DNA of 64,000 nt from the NCBI GenBank assembly GCA_027559495.1, contig JAMXSV010000008.1, positions 434,001-498,000 of the forward strand, read 5' to 3'. Numbering within the stretch: the stretch's first letter is position 1; every line of letters starts with the position of its first letter. The translations under genes and the position numbers were made by a program. The notes under the pieces were generated by a model, which saw nothing but the letters and a program-made list of their open reading frames with translations, was not told the origin of the DNA and did no database searches. Of this stretch, positions 45,902-59,385 are shown in pieces. The stretch is from Aurifilum marmelostoma. Its lineage: Eukaryota > Ascomycota > Sordariomycetes > Diaporthales > Cryphonectriaceae.

Positions 45902-48863
45902 TCCGCAACTCTCAAGAGGGATATCAGCCTGGTCACGTACAATGCAGGTCAGGCGGTATTATGGTATTATCGAGCCTGAATCCATTGTATTTTTGTATCG
46001 AGTTAGTCTCTGTTTGTGCTTGTCACTGCCTACAATCCTCTTCAAGTGCTCTTGGATTCGTTTGACTTGGTGAAGACTGGGGTACAGTAGCTTTCCGGCC
46101 GAGGTGATGGATTTAAGGATAATTTACAAGATATCATCTGGCGAGACCTGTGAACGATCTTCATATGTAATTGGATTCACTTTACCACTTGAGAATGCCA
46201 AAATCTTATCGGGCAGTGATAACACCTTGGACCAGGCATCGTATCGAAATCTACGATATACAAATTCAGTATTTCAGGACATCGGTGTACATGCACTATC
46301 ATGTGGTTCTTATGACCCTCGAGGAGCACTGCAACATTCTCCTCAATTCCCTTGCCTGGTCTCTGGCTTGGTATCACAGCACCAGCCGGTGATGACTGAA
46401 GTCGACGGCCTGACTCTTTAGATGCTACGAACTGCGTTCAAAGAAAGTTGGAATGACCATTTGTCCTGCTTCTAAGTTGACGTCGTGGCGGAACCTGGGT
46501 GAAACAGCTTATGTTTCCAGCTTAATCCGAGGTAGAGTCCCGAGGGTGACTGACGAGCTTTCTGCGTCGTCACGCGGTGACAACCTGTACCATATGACAG
46601 CTCATCTCATTTCTGTAGCACTCATTGGTTTAGTTCTACTTTCTCCACTTCGTATTAGGCCCAATGATCTTGCATTTGCGGATTGAATGATGGGGTCGAG
46701 AATATCCGGGCTCGGTGGGAATCAGGGCACGCTTCACTTGTGCTTGAGATTTCGTGATCCCATTGATGCTCATGGTGTACCAGCAGACCCTTACCAAGTT
46801 GCCCCCCAAAACGGTTTTAAAGTGAAGTGTGAATGATCAAAACCTATGTAGATTTTAAGTTGGTCCATTAGAGCACTTTATATATATGTTTGTGTGTGTA
46901 CATATGGGTGTGTGGACGACCTTCTTTTTCAGCTTTTCCATAACCCGTAAGACGGCTTTTCGACCTGCTATGCATACTTACTGCCATAAACTTGTTAATT
47001 ATAGAATCATCTCGCAGTCTCAAGTTCAGTACTGCCCAAAGAGATGCAATCTGTCCACCTACAATGGCTGAAATTTTTTTAAGTCTTGATTAATCACTTA
47101 GAGAACGACTCTCACCCTTGCAAAAAGCACTTTCATGCTGGACTATAGGATGGCGAAGCAAATGTATGCGGCATTGCTAGAGGGGAGGCTGACCATGCCG
47201 CTTTGATCTCAGCCTTTCTAGTTACAATCATCACCTCCAGGTTCTCAACAGCCAGGGTGGTCAGGCTCAGTTCTGATGCTCAGGAAAGGATGATCAATCG
47301 GAGGTTTACAGATTATTCAAGCTCACGTTTAAGCGTGCCGAGTCGGTGTACAGGGTGGAAAGATGCGTCTGAGAGTTATCCCGAACAGGGCAAAATATTG
47401 TAATGGCCGTGAGCCTGTCGAAAAGCTTGACAATGTGTGTATCATGGATGATGCAATCGATTACGTGCTGCCCAGGTGGTCTTCCAAAGTTGTCCCCAAG
47501 GAACGGGGAAAAAGACAAAGTTTATCTGAGCAAACGAGCCCAGAGATTCAGGTAGACTTGGGCATCAAGGAACGCCCTCCTCAAAGCGCCCTCTTGCGTT
47601 GACCCTTGATTTTTACTCCCTTACTTTGCCATATATGACTACAAGGCTAGCGCTTGTAAGCAGCAGAAACGTTGTCGGTCGACTTGATCAGCCCGGTGTG
47701 ATTGCCGGATCCTACGAGCGGCAGGATTTTGACACTCAAACAAAGCCTGACAGTGCAGCCTCAACGGCCACTCTAGGCTCTCATGATGACCTGGTCAGAG
47801 GATCCGAGGGGGGCCAAAAACAATGTCAAGTGAGGGCTACAATTTCCCTTTTAGTCTACCGATCTCCCCAAACAGTCCTGGAGGGCGGAAACATGCGTTT
47901 GACGCGCCTGTGAGGCACAGATGCACCGAGACACTTGATATATAGGCATTCAACTTGCCGCATATCTCCGGGCGTCTGTAAGTACTCTGTATTTCCTGGG
48001 CTAATTACAGGGTCAGCATATGGCAGTTTAGGTTTGGCTAAGGGTCCAATCTCGAATAGTAATGTATAATATATGCAGAAGAGTGCGTTTGTGTTGTGGT
48101 GATGAATAATGTGAAAGACGTTGAATTACGACACACGTCGTGCAGTTGTACCAATGCGGAGTACTAAGAAGCATTTAAAGTCGTAGACAGTAATATTAAC
48201 CAAAATTTCTCGGACTTGTGGTAACATGTTTACAAGAGCTGTCTTGTCTTCAAATGGGATATGATCATCAGCTGGATTGCACGCTCTCTGCATGCAGGCG
48301 AACCACACCTGGCGTGGGTCCGCGGGCTGCTTTAGGGCGTCCGTTCGATCATTACACGTCTGAAGATGCAAAAGGATGACCCTTTTTGCTTCTTGGAAGA
48401 TAAGGACAGCTCAGTTATCTGCCAAGCATCCTAGATTCACTCACACTCATGAGATTGAGGATTCTCGTTCGCGCGTCAAACGGCGGCATTGGCCTAGTAT
48501 ACAGGATGACTTCCTTGTTCGAGCATTCTTGGGCACTTTGGTGAGCCTACGTTGTCATGGCCGTTGATGTGGCCAAGCGAGAGGCTCTCTTGATATCTAG
48601 TCAACAGCAACCATGTTCAGCAATACCTGAGTATTCCTCTTCAGGCCTTCATTTGTAGTAATTACCATACCGAGAACCATTCAGAATAAGCGGTCCCTTG
48701 TTCTGAAAAGCCGACCAGGACCACAAACCATATGATTGACTTATATATGGGGTCCTTTCCGCAACGAAAGTCGATTGGTTTGATAACTTCATCCAGTTCC
48801 AAACTCTTCAGATATTCAACCTTAAATTCAAGATCATAGAAGCTAGCTCTTCACATCGCCATA
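45902..48863. other. Gene-poor DNA upstream of the polyketide synthase
   Basis: Open frames up to about 105 codons (for example 46104-46421 and 47599-47913) have no similarity to families I know and no good exon structure. The region probably includes the synthase promoter. Confidence 0.5.
48742..48749 (+). promoter_or_regulatory. Possible TATA box of the polyketide synthase gene
   Basis: TATATATG, about 115 bp before the ATG at 48864. Position and sequence fit a fungal core promoter; no transcript data. Confidence 0.4.
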
Positions 48864-51800
48864 ATGAACTCCAACATCAAGAAGACACCTATTGCCGTGA
48901 TTGGCATGGGCTGTCGTTTCGCTGGAGGGGCCAACTCTCCAGAAAAGCTATGGTCTCTCGTGGCGGACCGTCGAGACGGTTGGTCTAATGTTCCTCCGGA
49001 TAGATTCAACTGGAAGTCTTTCTATCATCCAGATATCAATTCTCAGGGCACCACTAATCAGAAGGGCGGTCACTTCCTGGACCAAGATCTTGCCGTCTTT
49101 GACGCTGGCTTCTTTGGCATCCCCACCGCTGAGGCTGAGCTGATGGATCCGCAGCAGCGTCTTGTCCTTGAGACATCCTGGGAGGCTATTGAGAATGCAG
49201 GAATCCCCATGGATGATTTCAAGGGGACAGACACGGGCGTGTTCGGTCAGTTATTGAACCAGACTCTGCACATCGACATTGCACGATCTACACTATACCC
49301 CAACATCTGAGGTTGCTGCTCATGTCAACAAAAGGCTGATTGAACATGTCCTCTAGTTGCTATGTGGGGTCACGACTGGGAACACCTCGTTACCAAGGAT
49401 GCTGTGTCCTGTAACCGATATCAGAATACCGGCACTGCGAGGACGCTCCTGGCAAATCGTGTCTCATATCTCTTCGATTTGCACGGGCCGTCGACGATCG
49501 TGGATACAGGGTGCTCCGGTGGTCTCGTTGCTGTCAACGTCGCGTGCCAGAGCTTGCAGACGGGGGAGTCCAGCATGGCGCTTGCGGGAGGCGTAGGACT
49601 GATCTTCTCCCCAGATCAATTGGCCATGATGGCTCCTACCGGGTAAGTTCCAAGGTTCCATTGTGTCCCACTGCATAATTACAGGCGTCGAGGTTTATAG
49701 TTCACACCTGAAGTGATGACTGATTTTGTCCATTAGCATCCTCAACCCGGAGGGCCGATGCTTCGCATTCGATGAACGCGGCAGCGGATACGGCCGAGGA
49801 GAGGGCGTAGGTGTCGTATTGCTGAAGCGTCTTGACGATGCCATTCGCGACGGTGATGTCAGTCCCTAAACTGTTTATACATGTGTCCAGAGAAGACAAT
49901 ATCCAAGTCGAGTCCATGGCTAATATCGTTTGATGTGATTAACCACAGAATGTCAGGGCCGTCATTCGGAGTTCTGGATCCAATCAAGATGGCCGAACGA
50001 ATGGTATCACACTGCCGAACCAGACGTCGCAAGAGCAAATCGCTCGTAGATTATTCAAAGGACTGGACTTCGGCCCTGCCGACGTGCAATACATCGAGGT
50101 GAGCAGCAATCGAACTTTTGGGAAATATAGGTTTCGAGGAGGACCATACTGATAAGTATACCAACCAGGCCCATGGCACTGGGACCAAAGTTGGCGATCT
50201 TGCCGAGATGAAAGCTATCGACCACGTCTTCAACGAAGGCCTCTTACGAAGCCAACCGCTGATGGTTGGCACCGTGAAGCCAAACATAGGCCAGTGCGTC
50301 TCTCACACATCCAACAGCTCTCCATAAGCAGTTATCTTGAAGACAATATTAAGGCCAATCATCACTGACGCCAAAGCCGTTGTATAGTACTGAGGCCGCC
50401 AGTGGTGTTGCAGGCCTCATCAAGACAGTGATGGCGCTGGAGAAAGGACTCATACCACCAAACATATTGCTCGAGAAGCTGAAGCCTGAGCTGCAACCCA
50501 TTCTCGCCAAGGGCAGCATCAAGGTGATTCAAAGATTGATCAAGCGCTGACCACTTCGAGACTGCAATAGCTGACAAAATAATATTCACGTGATAGATCC
50601 CCCAATACTTGGAAGACTGGCCTGCGGGCGGGAATCCTCGAAGAGCCGTTGTTAGATCATTCGGCTTTGGAGGAACGAATGCGATGCTTGCCGTGGAATC
50701 CTTTAATGGTATGTGTTCTTGTCAGTGAACAGCAAAATTAGAAGCACTGTCTAAAGCTCTCACAGACTTCATCCATGCGCCCAATGCTACCACCAACGGA
50801 GTCACCAACGGGACGACCGCCCGCTTGCCACTGGGCACAAACAATGCGACCACTACTAATAGCTCATGCCTTACAAATGGTACTCACGACGAACCTCACA
50901 CCAATGACACTGGTCTCCTATCTGAGCAGCCTCGAGTGTTCACATTCTCGGCGCGGTCAGAACGTTCCCTGCATGGAGGAATCAGCGATTTCAAAAAATA
51001 TCTAGAAGAGCATCGCTCCGTCAACCTAGATGACCTCAGCCACACCCTGACGGCCCGTCGCTCCCATTTTCAGTGGCGATCTAGCGTTGTCGCAAATAGT
51101 GCAGCCAGCCTTCTGGACAAACTCAACAAGACAACTACGGCGGCTAAGGTCCAGCCCCAGAACGCTAATGTTTTTGTCTTCACCGGTCAAGGGGCACAGT
51201 ACTCCCAGATGGGTTATCAGCTGTTACAGACAAGAACAGAGTTCACACGGTCCGTTCAGGACTCAGATCAGATCTTGAGGAGGCTCGGTGCTACATGGAG
51301 CCTCATGACAGAGCTCTCCAAGGATGCAAACTCGACACTCCTGAACAACAGCAGGTACGGACAGCCGGCCAGTACAGCAGTGCAGATTGCCCTGGTCGAT
51401 CTTCTCAAGAGCTGGAATGTGGCCCCCTCAGCAGTTGTCGGCCACTCCAGCGGCGAGATTGCGGCTGCATATGCTGCGGGTGCTATCTCACAGTAAGTAT
51501 CCGCTCACCACTTTGTGTGAGACGTGGTTACATGTACAAAGACATGTTTATTTCCAACCGAACTGACAATGTCTCTCGCCAGCGAGAATGCCCTGCGCGC
51601 ATCTTACGAAAGAAGTTTCCTCTCCGATGCTGCCAAGAGCCGAGTCTCCCAACCTGGCGCAATGATGGCCGTTGGGCTCGGCGAAGACGAAGTTCTGACC
51701 TATGTCAATACTTTGGCCCTAACAGAATCGCGTGTCGTAGTCGCCTGTGTCAACAGCCCCGTCAGCACAACCGTCTCTGGAGATCAGCCAGCTGTGCTCG

Positions 51801-54800
51801 AGCTCGAAGCGGCGCTGCGTGCCAAAGAGATCTTTGCGCGTCCCCTGAAAGTCGACACAGCCTACCACTCTCATCATATGGCCGCCGTCAGCAGCGATTA
51901 CCTGTCCCGTCTGGACGGGATGCAGGCGCAATCAGTATCAACGAGTGTTCGATTCTTTTCGACGGTAACGGGCAAGGAGAAGACAGAGGGCTTTGGTGCG
52001 ACATACTGGGTGGACAACCTTGTCTCCCAGGTTCGCTTCTCACAAGCAATTAACTGTTTGCTTCATGAAGTGGGCTCCCAGGGCGGCCTCAACTTCATCG
52101 AGATCGGCCCGCATAAGGCTTTAGCTGGTCCTCTTCGGCAATCTGTTGCTCAAGCTGAGGACTCAGGCTTCTCATACCGCTACACTCCGACTTTGCTTCG
52201 CGGACAGGATAGCTGCGAAGCCCTGTTGAACACTGCAGCAAGCCTCTACCTTTCAGACATGGCTCTGGATGTCGGCCAAAGCAGCCGTGTTGGTATTCGC
52301 TCACCCAAGCCATCTCTTCTCCAGAATTTGCCTTCATATCACTGGAATCACTCCACCCCATACTGGAGCGAGCCTCGGTTGAGCCGCGATTACCGATTTC
52401 GTCCTCATCCTCACCATGAACTTCTTGGGCTGAGAACTCTCACCTCCCCGGATAGCGAGCCCAGCTGGCGTCTGGTGTTGAAAGTTGACGCCTTGCCCTG
52501 GCTCAAGGACCACGTTGTTGACAACTTTATCGTCTTTCCGGGGACTGGATACATCGCAATGGCCATCGAAGCCGTCAAGCAGCTTTGTCATGATCAGTTC
52601 CCCAAGCGCGTCATTGCAGGGTTTCAGCTCAAGAATGTCTCTTTCAAAAAGGCTCTGACAGTGCCGGAGACCCCAGAAGGAGTTGAGCTCGTGTTGACGA
52701 TGCGGAGTTTGGGGACAACAGGCTACGATTTCCGTGTCTTCAGCTTGCCGGACGGTAACCAATGGCAGGAAAACTGTGACGGCCAGATCGTTCCCACATT
52801 CGCCCACGAGGATGATGATGAGGTCGAGGCGGGCCGATCAGCACGGTTTGACCAGGAAGACGCCGCCAGACGACTCCAAGGCGCTCAAAGCATCCAGTCT
52901 CCGCCCATTCAGCAGGCTGAACTGTACAAGGAACTAGAAGAGAAAGGCAATAGGTACGGACAGACTTTCGCCTTGACCAAGACCGTACAGCTGGCCGAGT
53001 CGGCCTCTCTGAGCAAGGTTGCCTTGCCCGATGTCGCGTCGAGGGTTCCATACCGATATCTGCAGCCATACACCGTCCATCCTACCTTCTTGGATGCCCT
53101 GATTCACCCATGCATCGTTCTCTCTCAGCGCCATGATGGTTCCAGAGGTGGCTCGACAATGCTGGTTTACTTTCAAGACATCTTCGTCTCTTCCACGATT
53201 GCCAATGATCTCGGAACAGATCTCGAAGTTGTGACTGATATGAAGGCGGTGTTTCCCACCTCTTCTCACTTCGATGTAGTTGCTTTCGATACTTCAACTC
53301 CAGGTGATCAACCGAAGCCAGTCTTGCGCATGAACAACCTCGAAGTCCGCGTGGTCGGCACATCCTCGGGAACGACGACCTCACCACAGGAAGACAACAG
53401 TGAGAGTCTTTATGCACCAGCATGGGCCATAGCACCCGAAGACCTGACTGCTGAAGATCTCGTCAGAAATATCACGCCACTGAACTTTGAAGCTCCAGGA
53501 TCCACCATACAAGAGCGGTTCGATGTTCTGCAGTCGGCCAGTGCTCGATACATTACGCTTGCTGTGGAAGAGGCGTGCAAACAGAAACCAGATCAACTAA
53601 ACAACGACACCATCGGGACCACTCTGCTCAAGAGGTTCAAAAAGTATGTAGGTGCGGGAGCGTTGCAGCAGCAGTGGAATCTACAAAGCGTTCCAGAAAA
53701 TCAAGAGCAGCTCAGCAATCTCCTGTCAAATTATGGCAGCGAAGGCGAGCTGGTCAGAGACGTAGGGCAACAACTTACCAACTTTCTGACCGGAAAAACG
53801 GACCCTCTGCTATTCCTGCTCGAGAAAGGGCGACTTGAGCAGGGTCGCAACATGGATGGTGTCTTGCGTTGCAACTCGTATCTCGCGGAATATGTCAGAC
53901 ATCTGACGTTCCAACGGAGCAGGCTCCGCATCCTGGAAGTTGGAACACATCCAGGGTCTGCAACTCTGCAAGTGCTACAGTCTTGTAGCCCGAACGGAGA
54001 CAGGTTCTGTGAAGTGTATACTTTCGCGGCCATTGGCGCCGCATTAACCCCAGCCCCCGCTGCTGAAGACAAGATGCTGGACAGATGGAAGCACCTACTC
54101 GACCTGAGAAGTCTCGATCTCACACAGGATCCCGATACTATGTGCCAGGTTCTTGAGGAGCTTAGTTACGACGTCGTCATCGCCTCAAACACCCTTCACT
54201 CGATACCATCATTGTCACCCTCTAAGCTTCTTGGTAACCTGAATAAGCTGCTGAGGCCTGGTGGCGTGCTGGGACTGGTCGAGAGGGTGCAATGTACACC
54301 AAAAACCAACATGATCATGGGCTTGCTGCCAGAGTGGTGGGCAGGTGAGTTTTCATACTTCATAGTCTTCATCCTTTCTGTTCTGACTATGGATGTAATT
54401 ATAGGTCCTGAGGAAGGCAACACTTTCGGTCCAATACAGTCCATCGAACAATGGAATCATCATCTCGCCGAAGCATCCTTCTCTGGCACAAATTTAGTCG
54501 CGTACGATCTTCCGCAGCCGCACGCTCAGTGTGCGTTTTTGGCAACTACTTATACTGAGCCAGCTGAGGCAGATGGGTCGGCATTGCCTCAAGTGCAGCT
54601 TCTCGACGCCATCTTGCACGAAGACAAACACCCTCACAGGAGCTTTTGCGGTGCCCTGATGAATGCCCTGCTGAAGGAGAGGATCAAGGTTACACGCAAT
54701 GGTCTGAGTGACAACATCGTCGTTGACAACGATACATCATACATCGTGGTGGACTCAGCCATCAGACCTTTCTTGACACACTGTACGCCCGAGCAATTCG

Positions 54801-57800
54801 ATTCAATTGTATCGATATTGACAAGAGCCACAAGAGTCTACTGGTTCACACTCTCGGCCACCAGCAGCAAAGACCAGACTCTTCGTCCTGCACACGGCAT
54901 GATTACGGGCCTGTCCAGAGCTGCCCGCAGCGAGATTGAAAGCCTCCATCTTCTCACCGTCGATGTGCAAGATGAATTGACAGGTGCAGACAAAGACGAC
55001 ATAGTGCACCAACGACTTGCAGCTCTGGTCGCATCTTGTGAGAAGAGACTTGCTGAACGTGCCACCCTCGCGGAATATGAGTACAGGTTGTGTGGTGGCA
55101 AGCTACAAATTCAACGCCTCGTGCCGGATGTGAAGCTCAGGAAATCAATCTTCAGCAACGGTCAGGATGGTGGCGACGACGAGGAGGAAGCTCGATTCCA
55201 CCAGCCCGACCGACCCTTGAAACTTCAGGTTGACAAACCAGGGCTCCTGAGCAGTCTTCGCTTTGTAGACGACGAGGCGCCACGCAAACCTCTTGGGCCC
55301 AAAGAGGTTGAGATTGAGATGCGAGCCTACGGGCTAAACTTCAAAGACGTCTTCATAGCACTCGGCCAGATGCGAGCGACTCAATCGATGGTAGGCGAGG
55401 GAGCCGGAGTCGTCACCCGCGTGGGCGCCAACTTCGAGTCGACATACCATTGTGGCCAGCGAGTCGCCGTTGTCACGGGCACGCCGTACGCCAGCCGATC
55501 TATCGTACACGGCGACCTGATACACCCAATCCCAGCATCTCTGTCTTTTGCGGATGCAGCGACCATACCTGTCGCTTTTGCAACTGCCTATTACGGTCTT
55601 GTAGACTGTGCAAATCTATCGAAAGGCCAGACTGTCCTCATCCACGCGGCTTCTGGAGGCCTAGGACAGGCGGCTGTCATGATAGCTCAGCATATAGGAG
55701 CCACCATCTTGGCCACAGTGGGCAGTCATGCCAAGGCCGACCTGCTGGTCTCAAAATACGGCATCCCCGAGAGTCACATATTCAGCAGTCGCACCTTGGA
55801 CTTTGCCAACGGGGTCGCACGGTTGACGGATGGTCTGGGTGTGGATGTGGTCCTCAACTCGCTCTCCGGAGACGCTCTCAGGGCAACTTGGGACTGTGTC
55901 GCCCCCCTCGGGACCTTCGTCGAGGTGGGCAAGACAGACATCTACAACCGGACCAGACTCGACATGGAGAACTTTGACAAGAACATCCGCTTTGCCTCGG
56001 TGGACCTCATTGTGCTGGCCAGGAGAAGACCTGGTCTCGTGCAGCGGCTGCTGCGGACGGCCTTTGCACACACCGAAGCCGGTTTCTTCTCGCCTCTGCC
56101 GGTGACACTATTCCCCATCTCGAAAGTTGAGCAAGCGTTCAGATTGATCCAAGCCCGGAAGCACACGGGCAAAATCGTGCTTGAAGCTTCTTCTGACGTC
56201 GTGGTCAAGGCCAGCCGGCGGCCGCTCAGTCTGTCGCCTGATGGAACGTACATCATCGCAGGCGGGCTGGGGAGCCTGGGCCGGGAACTCTGCCGCCATC
56301 TTCAGACGCTTGGCGCCAGGCACATCGTGCTTCTTTCGCGGCGAACGCTTGATGACTGTGAGCGTGAGTCCATAGAACGCGGACTGACGGTCATGCCTGA
56401 GGCGAAAGTGATGGTGCTTGCCTGCGATATCGTCGACAAGCACGACGTCTCTGGCGTGATAGACGCCATTCGGCTTCGGAATCCTCCAATCAAGGGCGTA
56501 TTACAGGCCACCATGGTCCTTTCTGTAAGCATTTGTTTCGCGATCAGTATTAAAATCAGCTAACTCCCATCCTAGGACCATGTACTTGATAAGATGACAT
56601 ATCCCGATTTCCAAGCAGCTCTCAGACCAAAGGTTGACGGCACGAATAACCTTCTGGAGAGCACCATTAATGACGAGCTTGACTTCTTCGTAATGATGTC
56701 TTCCGTCTCAGGTGTCATTGGCCTTCGAGGCCAGAGCAACTACGCGGCAGGAAACGCCTACATGGATGAACTGGCTCGTGTTCAGTCTCTGCGGGGCAAG
56801 AAAACTCACTTTGTCTCTGTAGATCTGCCACCCATCAGAGGGAGCCAGGCAGTATCCGAAGAGGTCACTGCAATCACCCAGAGGGATGGCATCGAACTCG
56901 CCACGATGCAAGACGTCCTTGCTGTAGTAGATTATGCAATGGATCGGGCTGTGCCTGACGGCAACAGCCAGGTTTTCCTCGGTGTTAGCCCCAGATCTCT
57001 ACTCAGGCGCAAGGAGACGGGGTTGAGGGTTCCACCCATGTTCGACCATGCCTATGCCAAGGGCCAACAGATGGCAGACGGAGCCTCCAGAAGTAGCGGC
57101 CAGACTCAGCGCATAGATGTTGCTCTCGCCGAGGCGAGCTCGGCCGATGAGGCTCAGAAGCTAGTCCTCTCATCGCTGGCGGACAAGATTGCTTCTTTGA
57201 TCGCCGTTGAGGTCTCAGAGCTCAGCATCGACGTCCCGGTAATCGATCTGGGGCTTGATTCCCTCGTCGCAATAGAGCTCAAGAACTGGGTGAAGAACAC
57301 CCTACAGGCTCCAGTACAGACCTCAGACATCATGGACGCATCCAGTCTCGAGACTCTGGCGGCGTTTGCGTCGCAGAAATCGACTCTTGTGGCTAACAAG
57401 GGTTCTGACCAGAACGCCGTGAAGGCTAATGGTGAAACATCGCCTCTACTCCAGGATGAAGTCAAAGTGAATGGAATTGATTCTCCACAAGGTGAGGCCG
57501 ACAAATTTGTCAGCCAGTCTCGTACGGAAGCTGACTGGAACATCGACGACGCTGGAGCCATACTTCCAAAACTTCCACTCCCGGCCCTGAAAACGACATT
57601 GGACGGGTACCTCGAGTTCATCAATCATCTCGGGAGTGAGGAGGACATCAGGAACACTCGAGAGCTCGTAGAAGAGCTGCTTGCTCCAGGTGACATTGGG
57701 GAAGAGTTGCAAGCGCGGCTGCAGCAACGGGATCATAATCTTGACAACTGGTTTGTTGATCTGTATAACAAAATCAACTGGACTGAGCCGCGGGAGATGC

Positions 57801-59385
57801 ATGCCAGGCGACACCATTTCTTCGGGACACTTGCACTCAGCACGACACCTCGTGGTCAGGCAGACCAGGCAGCCCTGATCACGATGGCGGCCTTCGAGTA
57901 CAAGCTCAATGTCGACGCAGGAAAGGTCACGACAGACTATTCCAACGAGATGCCTCAGTGCATGGAGCTCGTCAGCTGGCTCTTCAACTCCAGCATCGTG
58001 CCTTGCGTTGAGAATGACTGCGTTGATCGCTGGCCTGGAAATGAATTTGTCGCGGTGCTCAGGCGTGGTCATCTCTACAAGCTGCCCATGCGAGATCCTG
58101 AAGGACATACGGTGTCCCACGCGCGACTCCAGGCAGCCTATGGCGCCATTCTAGAACAAACACCAGAAGGGACGAATTGGGCACCTACAATGACAACAGG
58201 CAATCGCGATATTTGGGCCCGAAACCGGGCGCTGGTCGCGTCGGCCGATCCAGCAAATAAGTCGTACCTGTCCGTAATCGAGAAGTCGCTCTTCCTCGTA
58301 TGCCTGGACGATACTGCCCCGTCAAACAGCAAGGAAAGAGGCGCGGCATTCCTGCTGGACGACAATTCCAATCGATGGCTTGATAAGACATTGAGCTTTG
58401 TAGTGTGCGCCAACGGTACGGCTTCAACATTCTGTCAGCACGCCATGGTAGACGGGCCCACGCTTTCTGGCCTGTGCAAGTCGGTCAACACTGCGATTCT
58501 TGACTCCGGTGCTCCGTCTTCCACTATCTCATCAGTGCTTTCGCGGGGTGATATTTTTTTTGAGTACTGTCCTTTTGTCTCGACCCTGGCCTTGGACGAT
58601 ATCATCTCTGAGCGCCGGGCGCATCACCTTGAAACAGTTGCAGGCTATACATACACCCGATCCGACCAACCTGACCTCGGCACTGCATACCTGAGAGCTC
58701 ACAAGCTCGCACCTCGCTCTCTCCTCCAGGTAGTCCTGCAGCTCGCGATGCGTAGACTTCTCGGCTCCAGCCCAGCAGCGGTCCTAGACGTGGTCAACCA
58801 GCGACACTTCCAGCGCGGCAGGATCGACAGCTTCAACGCGCTCACAGCCGAGATGGCAGCCTTCTGCGATGCCGCCGAGGATGATTTGCTGCCGCCAGGG
58901 GAGAAAAGAAGGCTGCTCCTGGAAGCGGTCAGGTCACATTCGAGGCTCGTGGCGCTCTCGATCCGCGGGCGCGGCTGGGCGGGCCACCTGCTGGCACTGA
59001 AGGCGGTGCTGGCACCAGGTGAGCAAGAGCCGGGATTCTTTTCTGACCCGCTGTATCTGAAGAGCACTGGTGGTTGGGGCAAGAGGATGTTCACGACTTT
59101 TGGAGATTCCGGGGCTTTGGATCTCGGATGTTGCTGGGGTGATCGGGAAGCTACCTGGGTGGCTTGTGAGGTTGATGAAGAAAAGTGAGTATATTCTTTT
59201 TTCTTCCATTTGTTTGCCGATTTGTGAAAGTTTCGAGGTCTTATAGAGGAAGTATAGAACTAACATCAGGTTGCAGGGCTAGATTCTTCATTGTGAATGG
59301 CGAGGGAAAGTCGGATGAGTTCGTTGAGCACATCCAGTGTTCATCTCAAGTGGTGAGAAGAATTATTGAGGCTGCTCGAGTATAA
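48864..59385 (+). CDS. Highly reducing type I polyketide synthase with C-terminal carnitine acyltransferase domain
   Basis: Twelve exons: 48864-49245, 49357-49642, 49737-49857, 49949-50098, 50169-50293, 50388-50523, 50597-50708, 50766-51492, 51583-54344, 54405-56524, 56576-59184, 59277-59385; 3,212 residues. KS ~8-440: C180 in DTGCSGGL, H315 in EAHGTGT, H355 in GHTEAASG. AT ~571-890: GHSSGE with S665. DH ~955-1280: H990, D1184. Methyltransferase-like ~1290-1700: its SAM loop reads EVGTHPG. ER ~1880-2194: HAASGGLGQAA. KR ~2213-2450: GGLGSLG and SNYAAGN. ACP ~2500-2575: GLDSL with S2536. Carnitine-acyltransferase-like ~2638-3212: H2929 in QHAMVDG. It should iteratively build a reduced chain from malonyl-CoA. 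In characterised fungal relatives the last domain releases the chain to an alcohol or polyol; here that is inferred. No tailoring enzyme, transporter or regulator is seen nearby. Confidence 0.93.
54345..54404 (+). other. In-frame 60-bp intron inside the polyketide synthase
   Basis: GTGAGT donor, CTGAC branch site at about 54383, ATAG acceptor. It contains no stop and is a multiple of three, so a reader of open frames would miss it. Removal joins EWWA to GPEEGN, as expected after the methyltransferase fold. Confidence 0.85.

Noticed and set aside
46104..46421. 105-codon open frame between the small cysteine-rich gene and the synthase
   Set aside because: Three overlapping frames are open here, none with a known motif, splice signals or coding-like composition.
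47599..47913. 104-codon open frame upstream of the synthase
   Set aside because: No similarity or exon structure; could be chance in non-coding DNA.
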